This document shows positions 1 to 12,400 of a DNA stretch of 64,000 bases, in pieces. The notes under the pieces are model-generated. The model ran no database searches. It saw only the letters and a program-made list of their open reading frames with translations, and was not told where the DNA came from. The DNA comes from Deinococcus alpinitundrae (GTDB taxonomy: Bacteria > Deinococcota > Deinococci > Deinococcales > Deinococcaceae). The stretch's first letter is position 1; each line of letters opens with the position of its first letter. The stretch covers positions 62,001 to 126,000 of the forward strand of contig NZ_WXZL01000003.1 in assembly GCF_009982895.1 (NCBI RefSeq), in the 5' to 3' direction. The translations under genes and the position numbers were made by a program.

Positions 1-1200
1 GCCCATCAGCGCTCGGTCCAGCGCCCGGACGAACGCGCTGCGGTTCATGAGTCCGGTCAGAGGATCGCTGTAGGCCAGGTGTTCGAGCTGCTGGAGGTGC
101 AGATCGCGCTCGATGACCATGCCCGCCAGCCCAGCCAGATGGTCCAGGACCGCCCGGCCCTCGTCCGAATCTCCCGCTGGCGGCAGCTCAAGTTCGAGTG
201 CGCCGACGAGGGTGGTCCCGGCCAGAATCGGTGATCTCAGGCCTGCTGCGGGGGACCCGTGCGGCGCGTCTTCGCCGAGTCGCAGCGTCGACCGGGCCTG
301 CGGGAAATGCTCGCGCAGGCCCGTCAGCAGCTGCTGCAAGACAACCGGAAGCGACACGCCCTGGGCCGAGAGGTGCAGCACCTCGGCCTGACGGTCACTC
401 AGGGTCATCTGACGGCGGCGCTCGGTGTCGTCGCGGCCGTAGCCGATCATCCGCTCCAGATGCCCGTCTACACCGAAGACCGGCAGGTAATGGCGTTGAT
501 GATAGCGCAGTTGCCCCTGGGGGTCGCGCATGGTTTCTTCCCAGCTGACCCGGCAGCGGCAGCGGGCCGCCTCGGCAAAGTGCCGCTGCCGGGCAGCGGC
601 CACTTGAAGATCGTGACCGCGCCAGCGGCAGTATTCCTCGTCGGTCAGCCCGATGATGCCACGGCGCACCTCGGGATTGCCGACGGCCGCCGGGTTGACG
701 TAAACGTAGCGGCCCCGGTGGTCGAGCACGGCCACCTGATACGGCAGGTCTTCGAGCACCACCTGATAAAACTGATGCTGCTCGGCCAGCGCCCGGCGCG
801 CCTGCACCTCCTCAGTGACGTCGCGCGCCACCACCAGAAATCCGCCCACCGCCGGATCGCCGACGAAGTCCTGCCAGTTGACTTCCAGGTGCCGCCAGGT
901 GCCGTCCTGGTGCCGAATCTGGTAGTGCCGCTGGTCGGGCCTGGGCGGTGCGGCGAGGTCGAGCTTCACCTCTGCGGCGTGCGGCGTAAGAAACTGCTCC
1001 ACCGGCTGACCGATCAGCGACTCGGGTCGGTAGCCGAAGAGGTGCTGGACACTCTCGCTGGCGTAGAGAATTTTCCCATCGGGACCGATAATCACGACGA
1101 GGTCGCTGATCATCGCCATGACGCTACGCGAGATCTTTTCGAGGGTGTCCTGGTGCGCCGCCGTCACGGGCACCGCCCACCGGTTGGCCTGGGGCCGCAC
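1..1200 (-). CDS. PAS-containing GGDEF-family signalling protein, C-terminus cut off by window edge
   Basis: Reading leftward on the minus strand gives two PAS-like sensory modules (first beginning ISDLVVIIGPDG, second containing VAVLDHRGRYVYVNPAA), then a GAF-like segment, then the start of a GGDEF domain (DPLTGLMNRSAFVRALDRA) that runs off position 1. The GGDEF motif itself lies outside the window, so diguanylate cyclase activity is inferred from the family and cannot be checked. The start is uncertain: the frame is open upstream, with GTG candidates at 1200, 1173 and 1167 and an ATG at 1119, none with a strong ribosome site. PAS/GGDEF proteins usually couple a sensed signal to cyclic-di-GMP production. 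Confidence 0.8.
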   Translation of the reverse strand, partial: MRPQANRWAVPVTAAHQDTLEKISRSVMAMISDLVVIIGPDGKILYASESVQHLFGYRPESLIGQPVEQFLTPHAAEVKLDLAAPPRPDQRHYQIRHQDGTWRHLEVNWQDFVGDPAVGGFLVVARDVTEEVQARRALAEQHQFYQVVLEDLPYQVAVLDHRGRYVYVNPAAVGNPEVRRGIIGLTDEEYCRWRGHDLQVAAARQRHFAEAARCRCRVSWEETMRDPQGQLRYHQRHYLPVFGVDGHLERMIGYGRDDTERRRQMTLSDRQAEVLHLSAQGVSLPVVLQQLLTGLREHFPQARSTLRLGEDAPHGSPAAGLRSPILAGTTLVGALELELPPAGDSDEGRAVLDHLAGLAGMVIERDLHLQQLEHLAYSDPLTGLMNRSAFVRALDRALMG

Positions 1201-1324
1201 CCGGGCACGCGGCGGCAGACTCCAGTCGGGGACATGAGGAGAGTATAAAGAGAGCTTCTCTCCGGCTTCTTACGGACGGATACTTCTGGGTTTTGGCGCT
1301 CAGGCTGTCCGGCACTGATTTGAC

Positions 1325-2809
1325 TTACTGGCCCTGCCCCAGCGAGTAGCCTGGCACGCCGTCGAAGGTGTAGAGGTGCTCAGTCTTGATGAAGTCCAGC
1401 CCCTTGTCGTGAACGCGGATCAGTAGGGCCAGCAGATCGCCGTGCGTCACTGGGGTGTCGGACTGAAAGCGGCAGCGCCAGTGATCGGACTTGAACGTTT
1501 CGGGCAGGCCGCCGGGCCAGACCTTGACGCCCCGGTTGGTGATCATCTTCAGCGGGATGTCGCGCAGTTGCGCTTCCTGCAAGGTGGCGGCCAGCACCTC
1601 GGGGTCGCGCGCCGAATCGGTCCACTCGAAGAAGACATCGGTACCGACGAGCTGCTTGTCGATGTGGGCTGGCGTGGAGGGCTTGCGGACGGGCATGGCC
1701 CTCGCTTTCACGTCTGCCTTGACAGCAGGTAGATGCTGCGGCGTGCGGCCCAGGCGCTCTATGACTGCGTCGGCAAAAGCGTGGGTACCCAGCACTTCCT
1801 TCGTGTGCGGACCGGTGATGTCGCGGGTGTGCAGGCCGTCTTCGAGCGCACACAGTAGGGCGTTCTGAATCCTGGCGGCCACCGCGTGCTGGCCCAGGTG
1901 CTCCAGCATCAGCGCCGCCGCCGAGATCAGACCGCCGGGGTTGGCCGCGTCCTGCCCGGCCAGGTCGGGGGCCGAGCCGTGAATGGCCTCGAACATGGCG
2001 AAGCTCTCGCCGATGTTGGCGCTGCCCGCCAGCCCCACCGAACCGGCCACCTCGGCGGCCACGTCCGAGAGGATGTCGCCGTAGAGGTTGAGGGTCACGA
2101 TCACGTCGTACTGCTCGGGCCTGGCCGCCACCCGCGCCGTGCCGATGTCGATGATCTGGTGCTCGGCTTTAATCTCGGGGTACTCGTCGCTGATCTCGTC
2201 GAAGACCGTATGAAAGAGCCCGTCACACATCTTCATGATGTTGTCTTTACTCAGCGCCGTGACTTTGCTGCGGTGATTCGCACGGGCGTACTCGAAGGCG
2301 TAGCGCACGATCTTCTCGCAGCCGGGGCGGGTGATCAGTTTGAGGCACTGCATCACCTCGCGGGTCTGGCGGTGCTCGATGCCCGCGTACAGATCTTCCT
2401 CGTTCTCGCGGATGATGACCAGATTCATCTCGGGGTGGTGGGTCGGTACATACGGCGCGTAGGCGCGGCAGGGGCGCACGTTGGCGTACAGGCCCAGCGT
2501 CTTGCGCAGCGTCACGTTCAAGCTCTTGTAGCCGCCGCCCTGCGGGGTCGTGATCGGCGCTTTAAGCAGCACCCCGGTCCGGCGCAAGCTGTCCCAGGCG
2601 TCGGGCGCGAAGCCGGAGGTGAAGCCCTCCCTGTACAGCGCCTCGCCCATGCGGACTTCATGCGGCGCAACGGGCGCGCCCGCCGCTTCCAGAATGCTCA
2701 GCGTGGCTGCCATGATCTCCGGGCCGATGCCGTCGCCATACACAACGGAAACGGGAATGGAGGCGGGCGGGGTGTCGGTCATCTGGACAGGTTGTTCGGT
2801 GGTGAGCAT
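1325..2809 (-). CDS. icd: NADP-type isocitrate dehydrogenase (long Thermus/Deinococcus form)
   Basis: Converts isocitrate to 2-oxoglutarate and CO2 in the TCA cycle. The 494-residue product has the family opening YGDGIGPEIM, the substrate/metal region NLYGDILSD, and the coenzyme-side segment ANIGESFAMFEAIHGSAPD. A C-terminal extension of about 130 residues (DVFFEWTDS onward) is the extra domain of the approximately 496-residue Thermus enzyme and is absent from the 416-residue E. coli enzyme. The chosen ATG (2809) is preceded by AGGAGA; an in-frame ATG at 2857 lies inside the promoter/operator and lacks a ribosome site. It is divergent from a winged-helix regulator gene and shares a palindrome-rich promoter with it. 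Coenzyme preference was not tested. Confidence 0.93.
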   Translation of the reverse strand: MLTTEQPVQMTDTPPASIPVSVVYGDGIGPEIMAATLSILEAAGAPVAPHEVRMGEALYREGFTSGFAPDAWDSLRRTGVLLKAPITTPQGGGYKSLNVTLRKTLGLYANVRPCRAYAPYVPTHHPEMNLVIIRENEEDLYAGIEHRQTREVMQCLKLITRPGCEKIVRYAFEYARANHRSKVTALSKDNIMKMCDGLFHTVFDEISDEYPEIKAEHQIIDIGTARVAARPEQYDVIVTLNLYGDILSDVAAEVAGSVGLAGSANIGESFAMFEAIHGSAPDLAGQDAANPGGLISAAALMLEHLGQHAVAARIQNALLCALEDGLHTRDITGPHTKEVLGTHAFADAVIERLGRTPQHLPAVKADVKARAMPVRKPSTPAHIDKQLVGTDVFFEWTDSARDPEVLAATLQEAQLRDIPLKMITNRGVKVWPGGLPETFKSDHWRCRFQSDTPVTHGDLLALLIRVHDKGLDFIKTEHLYTFDGVPGYSLGQGQ

Positions 2810-2834
2810 GGCAGTCTCCTGGGGTTGAAGCAGT

Positions 2835-2873
2835 AATATACGAACTACGTTTCGCATATTAAAGTTCGTATAT
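2835..2873 (-). promoter_or_regulatory. icd promoter with repeated TATACGAAC operator motif
   Basis: A perfect 10-bp inverted repeat (ATATACGAAC at 2836-2845 and its complement at 2864-2873) flanks a third, diverged copy (complement of CGTTTCGCATAT, 2848-2859). On the minus strand a TATATT -10 candidate (2840-2835) overlaps the promoter-proximal repeat, and TTTAAT sits 17 bp upstream as a weak -35. A regulator bound here would cover the icd promoter. The divergent winged-helix gene is the obvious candidate; that link is inferred. Confidence 0.6.
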
Positions 2874-2962
2874 CAGGAACGCAAGTATGTCCCGTTCGCT
2901 CCCGGTGCGGAGATCCGGCCCTGTTCCTCCCGCTTCCTCGGCTACACTCGGCTCAACACACC

Positions 2963-3277
2963 ATGACCCCGCCTCCATCACCGCATGAACCCTCGTGGAC
3001 CTTCTTGTCGAACCACAGCCGCGTGCTGCTGTGCCTCAGCCGCCACCCCGACGCCACGCTGCGTCAGGTCGCCCTGGAGGTGGGCATCACCGAGCGCGCC
3101 GTGCAGCGCATCGTGCGTGACCTGGAAGACGCCGGAATCCTGATTCGCCAGCGCGTGGGCCGCCGCAACACCTACAAGATCGAGGCCAACCGCCCGTTGC
3201 GCCACCCGCTCGACGCCCACCGCAATGTCCAGGCGCTGCTGGACCTGATGCTCACGACAGAGGAGCCGAAAGGCTGA
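2963..3277 (+). CDS. Small winged helix-turn-helix regulator
   Basis: A 104-residue protein dominated by one winged-helix domain: a helix from NHSRVLLCLSRHP, the turn region ATLRQVALEVGITERAVQRI (recognition helix) and a wing ending QRVGRRNTYKIE. It has no ligand or metal domain, so it resembles the MarR/ArsR-like minimal regulators. A TACACT -10 element lies 14 bp before the ATG, implying a nearly leaderless transcript, and no Shine-Dalgarno sequence is visible. It is divergent from icd and probably acts on the palindromes between the two genes (inference). Its specific effector is unknown. Confidence 0.8.
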   Translation: MTPPPSPHEPSWTFLSNHSRVLLCLSRHPDATLRQVALEVGITERAVQRIVRDLEDAGILIRQRVGRRNTYKIEANRPLRHPLDAHRNVQALLDLMLTTEEPKG

Positions 3278-3294
3278 TTCCAGTTGCTTAATCG

Positions 3295-3338
3295 AAAAAT
3301 AGAAGGGGAGGTTCCTAGGTTCCCAGCTTTCTATTTTT
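3295..3338. terminator. Bidirectional hairpin terminator
   Basis: AAAAATAGAA (3295-3304) is perfectly complementary to TTCTATTTTT (3329-3338), giving an A-tract/T-tract stem that reads as an intrinsic terminator on both strands. It sits between the convergent winged-helix gene and the membrane-protein gene. A GC-rich inner part (GGGA and TCCC) can extend the stem. Confidence 0.75.
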
Positions 3339-3387
3339 CTGGGCGGTTGATGTCCAGTTGAAGCGGCTTCGTGGCCCGACCGGCGGC

Positions 3388-4805
<1,418 letters not shown>

Positions 4806-4809
<4 letters not shown>

Positions 4810-5501
4810 TTGCGGTCCGCCTTCACGGCGGCGGCGAAGGTCGGGTAGACGTTGGCGAGGTCGTAGGCCCCGGCCAGAATGACCCGCTGATCATTCGCCG
4901 ATTTGCCGAGCTGGGTGGTGAAGGTGTCACGGATGCTGCTGCCCGCTGCGTCGGCCTCGGGGCTGAGGCCCGCGACGAACACGGTGGCGGTGCTGCGGCC
5001 CAGCAATTTACTGAAGATGCCCGGCAGGGCCGCGCGCTGAGGGTCGTCGAGGAGCGCACCGTCGGTGAAGTACACCACCACTTCCCGGGCATCCTTGGTG
5101 CGTTGCCCCGCTGTGAGCGCGGCGCTGAAACCCGCCGTGATGGCGCTGCCCTTGCCCTTGCACGGCGTGGTGAGGGCGTTGGAGTAGCGCAGGATGTCAC
5201 TTTTGCCCATCCGCGCGCCGCCAGCGCCCTGGTACTTGAAGTCGGCCACCGTCTTGACGCCGCTGCACACTTGCAGCAATGTCACCGTGTCGCCGCTGCG
5301 AACCTGATTGAGCAGCACGTTCTGGGCGATCAGCCGGGCCTGCGGTGCGTACTGGAAGGCCGGATTCTTGCTGCTGCCAGTCATGTCCACCGCGATGATG
5401 ACGTGCAGCGGCGGCGAGCTGAGACCGAGCACCGAAGCTGCTGTGAGCGGAGTGGGCGTCAGCACGGAAGCGAGCAGGGGAAGCAGAAGGGGGCTGGACA
5501 T
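4806..5501 (-). CDS. Secreted von Willebrand factor A-like protein
   Basis: 231 residues with an N-terminal hydrophobic signal (residues 1-23), then a Rossmann-like core starting VIIAVDMTGSSK. D39-x-T41-x-S43 corresponds to the DxSxS metal-ion-dependent adhesion site, with Thr replacing the first Ser. Later segments (VVVYFTDGALL, TVFVAGLS) fit the vWA beta strands. vWA domains usually mediate metal-dependent protein contacts. It lies 13 bp after the penicillin-binding protein gene and overlaps the next membrane-protein gene by 4 bp, so the operon likely makes one envelope assembly (inference). Confidence 0.75.
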
Positions 5502-5514
5502 CGGGGTGGTCTCC

Positions 5515-7622
<2,108 letters not shown>

Positions 7623-7626
<4 letters not shown>

Positions 7627-7985
7627 CGCGGCAAATCCGCAAGGTGGCTGGCCGCCGCCGTGAACTGGCTTTCACGGTTGAGCTGATTGAAGGCGGCAGA
7701 CCCGCCGATAACCCCCACCACCAGTACGCCCAGCACCGCCAGCAAGCTGAGGGCAAGCTGGACCCGACTGGCCGCTGGACGCGCGGCCCGGCCGGGTGGG
7801 GCGGGCGGGTGCAACCTGGGTGCGGTCTGACCCAGCGAGCGGCTGGACGGGGACTTGAATGGGGACGGATTCAGCAGCGGCGGGTGCCGCCGGGGTCCGT
7901 TCTGGGCGCGGCGCTGGAAGGGAGGCCAGTTCAGGCCGCCCAGCAGCCCGCTGGTGTAGGGTTTCGGCTTCCGGACAAACCGCAT
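7623..7985 (-). CDS. Small single-pass membrane protein, first gene of the PBP operon
   Basis: About 120 residues: a basic, proline-rich N-terminus, one hydrophobic segment (LALSLLAVLGVLVVGVIGG) and a short exported tail. No family recognised. It ends in a 4-bp overlap with the penicillin-binding protein gene, so the two are probably made together. The start (MRFVRKPKPY) is the first methionine after a stretch with no homology-like features; an ATG 75 bp upstream is possible. Confidence 0.6.
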
Positions 7986-8285
7986 ACCCGACAGTCTAGA
8001 GAAGCGTTTCTGAGTTTCGCGTCCGCCTTTCTGATGAAGTTCCCATAAAGGCCGGGTCACGCGCTCAGCTTCACCGCAGCGGGGTCTTGTTGATCAGCGT
8101 ACAGTCGAACACTGTTCCGAATGCGCGGCCAGGCGGCGATGACGCCGAGGTCAGCGCTTCCGGCGGCGCACGGGTTATGCTGCTGAGCGTTCACCCCCAA
8201 AGTCAGGCCACAGCTCCCGCTCTTCTCCTGCTTCCGTTCCGGTTTCTGGCCGGGTTCCGCTGACCTTCTCTTCGCCGGAGGCTTC
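7986..8285. other. Divergent intergenic region between the PBP operon and the ABC-transporter cluster
   Basis: No convincing gene. It must contain promoters for both directions. A ribosome-binding stretch CGGAGG lies just before the permease ATG. No copy of the TGTAACGTTTACA operator seen elsewhere in the sugar cluster was found here. Confidence 0.5.
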
Positions 8286-9269
8286 ATGAACTACCTGCTG
8301 CGCAAGTTCGGTTTGCTGCTCTTTACCCTGTGGATTGCGGCGACCCTCAACTTCATTTTGCCGCGCCTGGTGCCGGGCGACCCGGTGGGCGCGATGATGG
8401 CCAAGTACCAGGGCCAGCTCACCCCGGCTGCCGCCGACGCCCTGCGGGTGGCCTACGGTCTCAACGATCAAGGCAGTATGAGTCACCAGTACTTCATTTA
8501 TCTGGGCAAGTTGCTGCGCGGCGATTTCGGCCTCTCGATCAGCCAGTTTCCCACCCCGGTCATCGACGTGATCGCGCTGGCAGCACCCTGGACGATCGGT
8601 CTGATCGGCGTGACCACCATCATCTCGTTTCTGCTCGGGAGCGGGTTGGGCCTCTACAGCGCCTGGAAGCGCGGCAGCCCACTGGCCGACTGGATGCCGC
8701 CGGTGGCGCTGTTTCTCAACTCGATGCCCTACTTCTGGTTCGCGCTGCTGCTGCTCTACCTGTTCGCGCTCAAGTCCAGCGTGTTTCCGCTCAGCGGCAA
8801 TCTCGATCCGTTTATCGGCGAGGCGTGGACCGCCAAATGGTGGAGTTCGATGCTGAGGCACGCCGCCCTGCCCGCGCTGACCATCATCGTGACGGCGGCG
8901 GGCGGCTGGCTGATCACCATGCGCAACAACGTGATGGGCGTGATGGGCGAGGACTACCTGGCCTTCGCCCGCGCCAAGGGGTTGAGCGAGGGCCGCATCG
9001 TCAACCGCTACGTGCTCAAGAATGCCCTGCTGCCCAGCCTGACCTCGTTCGGCATGGCGCTGGGCTTCGTGGTGGGCGGATCGATTCTGGTCGAGACGGT
9101 GTTTTCTTATCCGGGGTTGGGCTTTTACCTCTACAGCGCGGTGGCCGCCGTGGACTATCCGCTGATGCAGGCCATCTTCCTGATCATCGCCGCCGCCGTA
9201 CTGATCGCCAATTTCATCGTGGACATGCTGTATGCCGTGCTCGACCCGCGCGTGAGGGACGGCAAGTGA
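8286..9269 (+). CDS. ABC transporter permease, DppB/OppB type
   Basis: A 327-residue inner-membrane permease with six predicted helices. It opens with the family N-terminus (LLRKFGLLLFTLWIAATLNF, PGDPV) and contains the EAA-type cytoplasmic loop around EDYLAFARAKGLSEGRI, which contacts the ATPase. The Opp/Dpp family carries peptides but also oligosaccharides. The neighbours here (GH3, GH4, sugar kinase, NagB-like deaminase) point to an oligosaccharide substrate. It is first in a same-strand cluster running to 20945. Confidence 0.9.
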   Translation: MNYLLRKFGLLLFTLWIAATLNFILPRLVPGDPVGAMMAKYQGQLTPAAADALRVAYGLNDQGSMSHQYFIYLGKLLRGDFGLSISQFPTPVIDVIALAAPWTIGLIGVTTIISFLLGSGLGLYSAWKRGSPLADWMPPVALFLNSMPYFWFALLLLYLFALKSSVFPLSGNLDPFIGEAWTAKWWSSMLRHAALPALTIIVTAAGGWLITMRNNVMGVMGEDYLAFARAKGLSEGRIVNRYVLKNALLPSLTSFGMALGFVVGGSILVETVFSYPGLGFYLYSAVAAVDYPLMQAIFLIIAAAVLIANFIVDMLYAVLDPRVRDGK

Positions 9270-9327
9270 ACAGCAAGCAGCACAAAACCAATCGGCACGC
9301 CACCAATCAAGACAGGAGGACCGCACC

Positions 9328-11277
9328 ATGACCGCCATCCCGATTGCCCGTCTGACCCCACTGGCCTGGCTGCGGGCCGGTCCGCTCGGCGTGATCTGGC
9401 GCTCGCCGCGCGCCACCACCGGGGCCGTCATCATCCTGCTGATCGCCGTGCTGGCGCTGCTCGCGCCGCTAATTTCCAGTTACGACCCCAGCAGCGGCGC
9501 CTTCACGCCGTGGATCAAGCCGGGTGTGGGGCACCTGCTCGGCACCACCGCGCTGGGCCAGGACATCTTCACCCAGATGCTCTACGGCGCGCGCCTGACC
9601 CTGCTCATCGGCATCGCCTCCGGCCTGATCTCCACCGCTATCGGCACGGCGCTGGGCCTGACCGCCGCGTACTACGGGGGCCGCACCGGAGAGGTCATCA
9701 ACACCGTCACCAATATCTTTCTGGTGCTGCCGGGGCTGCCGCTGCTGATCATCGTCAGCGCTTTTCTGCGCGGCGGCGGCGTGTGGGCCATCATCCTGGT
9801 GATCTCATTGACCGGCTGGGCCTGGGGTGCGCGGGTGCTGAGGTCGCAGGCGCTAACCCTGCGTAACCGCGATTTTATTCACGCCGCCGTCTCCACCGGG
9901 GAAAGCCCGGCACGCATCATCTTCAAGGAAATGCTGCCGAACTTAGCAGGTATCATCGCCGCCAACTTCTTCGGCACCGCTCTCTACGCTGTGCTGTCCG
10001 AGGCGGCGCTGTCGTTTATCGGCATCGGTGACGTTTCGAAAGTCACCTGGGGCACCATGCTCTACTGGGCGCAGGCCAAGAACGCCCTGCTGCAAGGGGC
10101 GTGGTGGTGGGTGGGCGCGCCGGGTCTGGGCATCGCCGTTCTGGGCATGGCCTTCGCCTTCCTGAATTTCGGCGTCGATGAGATCAGCAACCCGCGCTCC
10201 AACCATGCGGGCAAGGCGACCAGGGTGCTGCGGCGCAAGTCGGTGCCGAAGGTGGTGGACGCCGCCGGGTTGCCGTTGATGTCCATCCAGCACCTCGACG
10301 CCGGGTACGTGACGCCTAGCGGCCCGGTGCGGGCGGTGCGCGACGTGTCGCTGGACGTGGCCCCTGGTGAGTTTCTGGGGCTGGCGGGCGAGTCGGGCTG
10401 CGGCAAGAGCACCCTGGCTTTCGCCGCCACCCGCCTGCTCGACGCACCCGGCGCGGTGTTCGGCGGCGAGGCACGGCTCGCGGGCCAGGACCTGCTCTCA
10501 CTGACGCCTGAGGAGCTGCGCCGTACCCGCTGGAAGGACTACAGCCTGGTGTTTCAGGCGTCCATGAACATTCTCAACCCGGTCATCAAGGTGCGCGAGC
10601 AGGTCTACGACGCCATGCAGGCGCACGGCGTTCACGACAAGACCAAGCTGGAGGCCCGCGCCCGCGAGCTGTTCGAACTCGTTGGCATTCGCCCGGATTA
10701 CTTGGACGCCTTCCCGCACCAGCTCTCCGGCGGCATGAAGCAGCGCGTCGTCATCGCCATCGCGCTGGCCCTGGAGCCCAAGCTGGTGGTCATGGACGAG
10801 CCGACCACCGCGCTCGACGTGGTCGTGCAGCGCCAGATTCTGCAGGAAATCGACCAGGTGCGCCGGCGGCTGGGCATCAGCATCATCTTCATCACCCACG
10901 ACCTGAGCTTGTTGGTCGAGATGAGTGACCGCATCGCCATCATGTACGCGGGCGAGGTGGTGGAAGAAGCGCCGGCGCAGCAGATCTACACCGCGCCCAA
11001 GCACCCCTACACCCAGCGCCTGATGACCGCCTTCCCGCCGCTGTCGGGCGCACGCGAGCGGCGCGAGGGCATTCCGGGCCGCCCGCCCTCACTGGCCCAG
11101 GAGATTGTCGGCTGTCCCTTTTACGAGCGCTGCGCGGTGCATCTCCCCGGAACGTGCGACGTGAAAAAGCCCGCCAACGTGGAAGTTGAGCCGGGCCACC
11201 GGGTCGCCTGCTTCTTGCAGTCGCCCGCCGTCAAGCCCGCCGTGTATCAGGAGGAACATGACCTCGCCAGCGACTGA
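9328..11277 (+). CDS. Fused ABC permease (DppC type) and ATPase (DppD type)
   Basis: One 649-residue protein joins two subunits that are normally separate. Residues 1-290 are a DppC-like permease with hydrophobic helices and an EAA-like loop (RDFIHAAVSTGESPARII). After a basic linker, residues 318-649 are an ATP-binding domain with Walker A GESGCGKST (354-362), signature LSGGMKQRV, Walker B LVVMDEPT and the C-terminal Opp/Dpp oligopeptide-transporter tail (CPFYERC). An AGGAGG site precedes the ATG. No frameshift or stop separates the halves. It overlaps the next ATPase gene by 20 bp. Confidence 0.9.
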   Translation: MTAIPIARLTPLAWLRAGPLGVIWRSPRATTGAVIILLIAVLALLAPLISSYDPSSGAFTPWIKPGVGHLLGTTALGQDIFTQMLYGARLTLLIGIASGLISTAIGTALGLTAAYYGGRTGEVINTVTNIFLVLPGLPLLIIVSAFLRGGGVWAIILVISLTGWAWGARVLRSQALTLRNRDFIHAAVSTGESPARIIFKEMLPNLAGIIAANFFGTALYAVLSEAALSFIGIGDVSKVTWGTMLYWAQAKNALLQGAWWWVGAPGLGIAVLGMAFAFLNFGVDEISNPRSNHAGKATRVLRRKSVPKVVDAAGLPLMSIQHLDAGYVTPSGPVRAVRDVSLDVAPGEFLGLAGESGCGKSTLAFAATRLLDAPGAVFGGEARLAGQDLLSLTPEELRRTRWKDYSLVFQASMNILNPVIKVREQVYDAMQAHGVHDKTKLEARARELFELVGIRPDYLDAFPHQLSGGMKQRVVIAIALALEPKLVVMDEPTTALDVVVQRQILQEIDQVRRRLGISIIFITHDLSLLVEMSDRIAIMYAGEVVEEAPAQQIYTAPKHPYTQRLMTAFPPLSGARERREGIPGRPPSLAQEIVGCPFYERCAVHLPGTCDVKKPANVEVEPGHRVACFLQSPAVKPAVYQEEHDLASD

Positions 11278-12316
11278 CGCCACAGCCCGCTCTCCCCAGG
11301 CAACCAGTCTTCCGGCGCTGGAACTCGGCGGCCTCACCAAGGTGTTCGTGGTGGGGCGCGGCGGCAAGAAGGTCACGGCCGTCAACAATGTCTCACTGCA
11401 CATCGGGCGCGGCGAGGTGCTGGCACTGGTGGGTGAATCCGGCTCGGGCAAGAGCACCATCGCCCGCCTCATTGCCCACCTGCACGAACCCAGCAGCGGC
11501 AGCATGAAGCTCAGCGGGCAGGTGGTGCCCAACAACCTGCGCGGCGCGGCGCTGACCAAGTTTCGCAAGCACGTCCAGATGATCTTTCAGGACCCCTACG
11601 GCAGTCTCAACGGGTTGAACACCATCGGCTACATCCTGTCGCGCCCGCTGGTCATTCACGGCATCGCCAGGGGCAAGGACATTCCGGCGCAGGTCAACAC
11701 GCTGCTGGAGCGCGTGGGCCTCGCGCCCGGCGCGACCTGGGCAGCCAAGAAGCCGCACGAGCTGTCGGGCGGTCAGCGTCAGCGCGTGGTGATCGCCCGC
11801 GCGCTGGCGGCCCGGCCCGAACTGATTCTGGCCGACGAGCCGACCTCGGCGCTCGACGTGTCGATCCGGCTCGACATCATGAACCTGCTGCTCGACCTCA
11901 AGGACCAGGAGGGGCTGAGCATGCTGTTCATCACCCACGATCTGGCCGGAGCGCGCTACATGGCCGACCGGGTCTCGGTGATGTATACCGGCTACATCGT
12001 GGAAATTGGGCCGTCGGATCAGGTCATCGATGCGCCCCAGCACCCCTACACCCAGCTGCTCAGGAGTGCCGCACCCAAGCCTGACGAGGCCATGCGGCCC
12101 GAACGGGTGGAAGCGCGCGGCGAAGTGCCGGACCTCTCCAACCTGCCGCCCGGCTGCCCCTTCGAGCCGCGTTGCCCTCAGGCCCGCGCCGCCTGCCGCG
12201 AGGGATTGCCGAGAATGTACGACGTGGGGCCGGGGCATCAGGCCCGCTGCATCCTGCATGACCCGGCGCTGGCCCAGCAACCTCTGCTGCACCCCGAGCG
12301 CGCGCCCACCGTCTGA
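11258..12316 (+). CDS. ABC transporter ATP-binding protein, OppF/DppF type
   Basis: A 352-residue ATPase with Walker A GESGSGKST, signature ELSGGQRQRVVIARAL, Walker B LILADEPTSALD and the switch His in LFITHDL. The C-terminal CPFEPRCPQA segment is typical of Opp/Dpp ATPases. It pairs with the fused ATPase domain of the previous gene as the second nucleotide-binding subunit. The start ATG (11258) follows GGAGGA and lies inside the end of the upstream gene, indicating coupling. Confidence 0.92.
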   Translation: MTSPATDATARSPQATSLPALELGGLTKVFVVGRGGKKVTAVNNVSLHIGRGEVLALVGESGSGKSTIARLIAHLHEPSSGSMKLSGQVVPNNLRGAALTKFRKHVQMIFQDPYGSLNGLNTIGYILSRPLVIHGIARGKDIPAQVNTLLERVGLAPGATWAAKKPHELSGGQRQRVVIARALAARPELILADEPTSALDVSIRLDIMNLLLDLKDQEGLSMLFITHDLAGARYMADRVSVMYTGYIVEIGPSDQVIDAPQHPYTQLLRSAAPKPDEAMRPERVEARGEVPDLSNLPPGCPFEPRCPQARAACREGLPRMYDVGPGHQARCILHDPALAQQPLLHPERAPTV

Positions 12317-12400
12317 GGGTTCTGTATGCTCCGCATCCAGCCGTCTTTCCTGGCGGCTGAATTCATTTCACCGCTCCCGATTCATTCTCCGAGGCCATTC

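Noticed and set aside
259..1248. Long plus-strand open frame opposite the first gene
   Set aside because: It is the complement of a clear PAS/GGDEF coding frame and has no recognisable domain; high-GC third positions create such shadows.
8057..8287. Small minus-strand open frame before the permease gene
   Set aside because: It overlaps the permease ribosome site, has no homology-like features and its start lies inside the permease gene.
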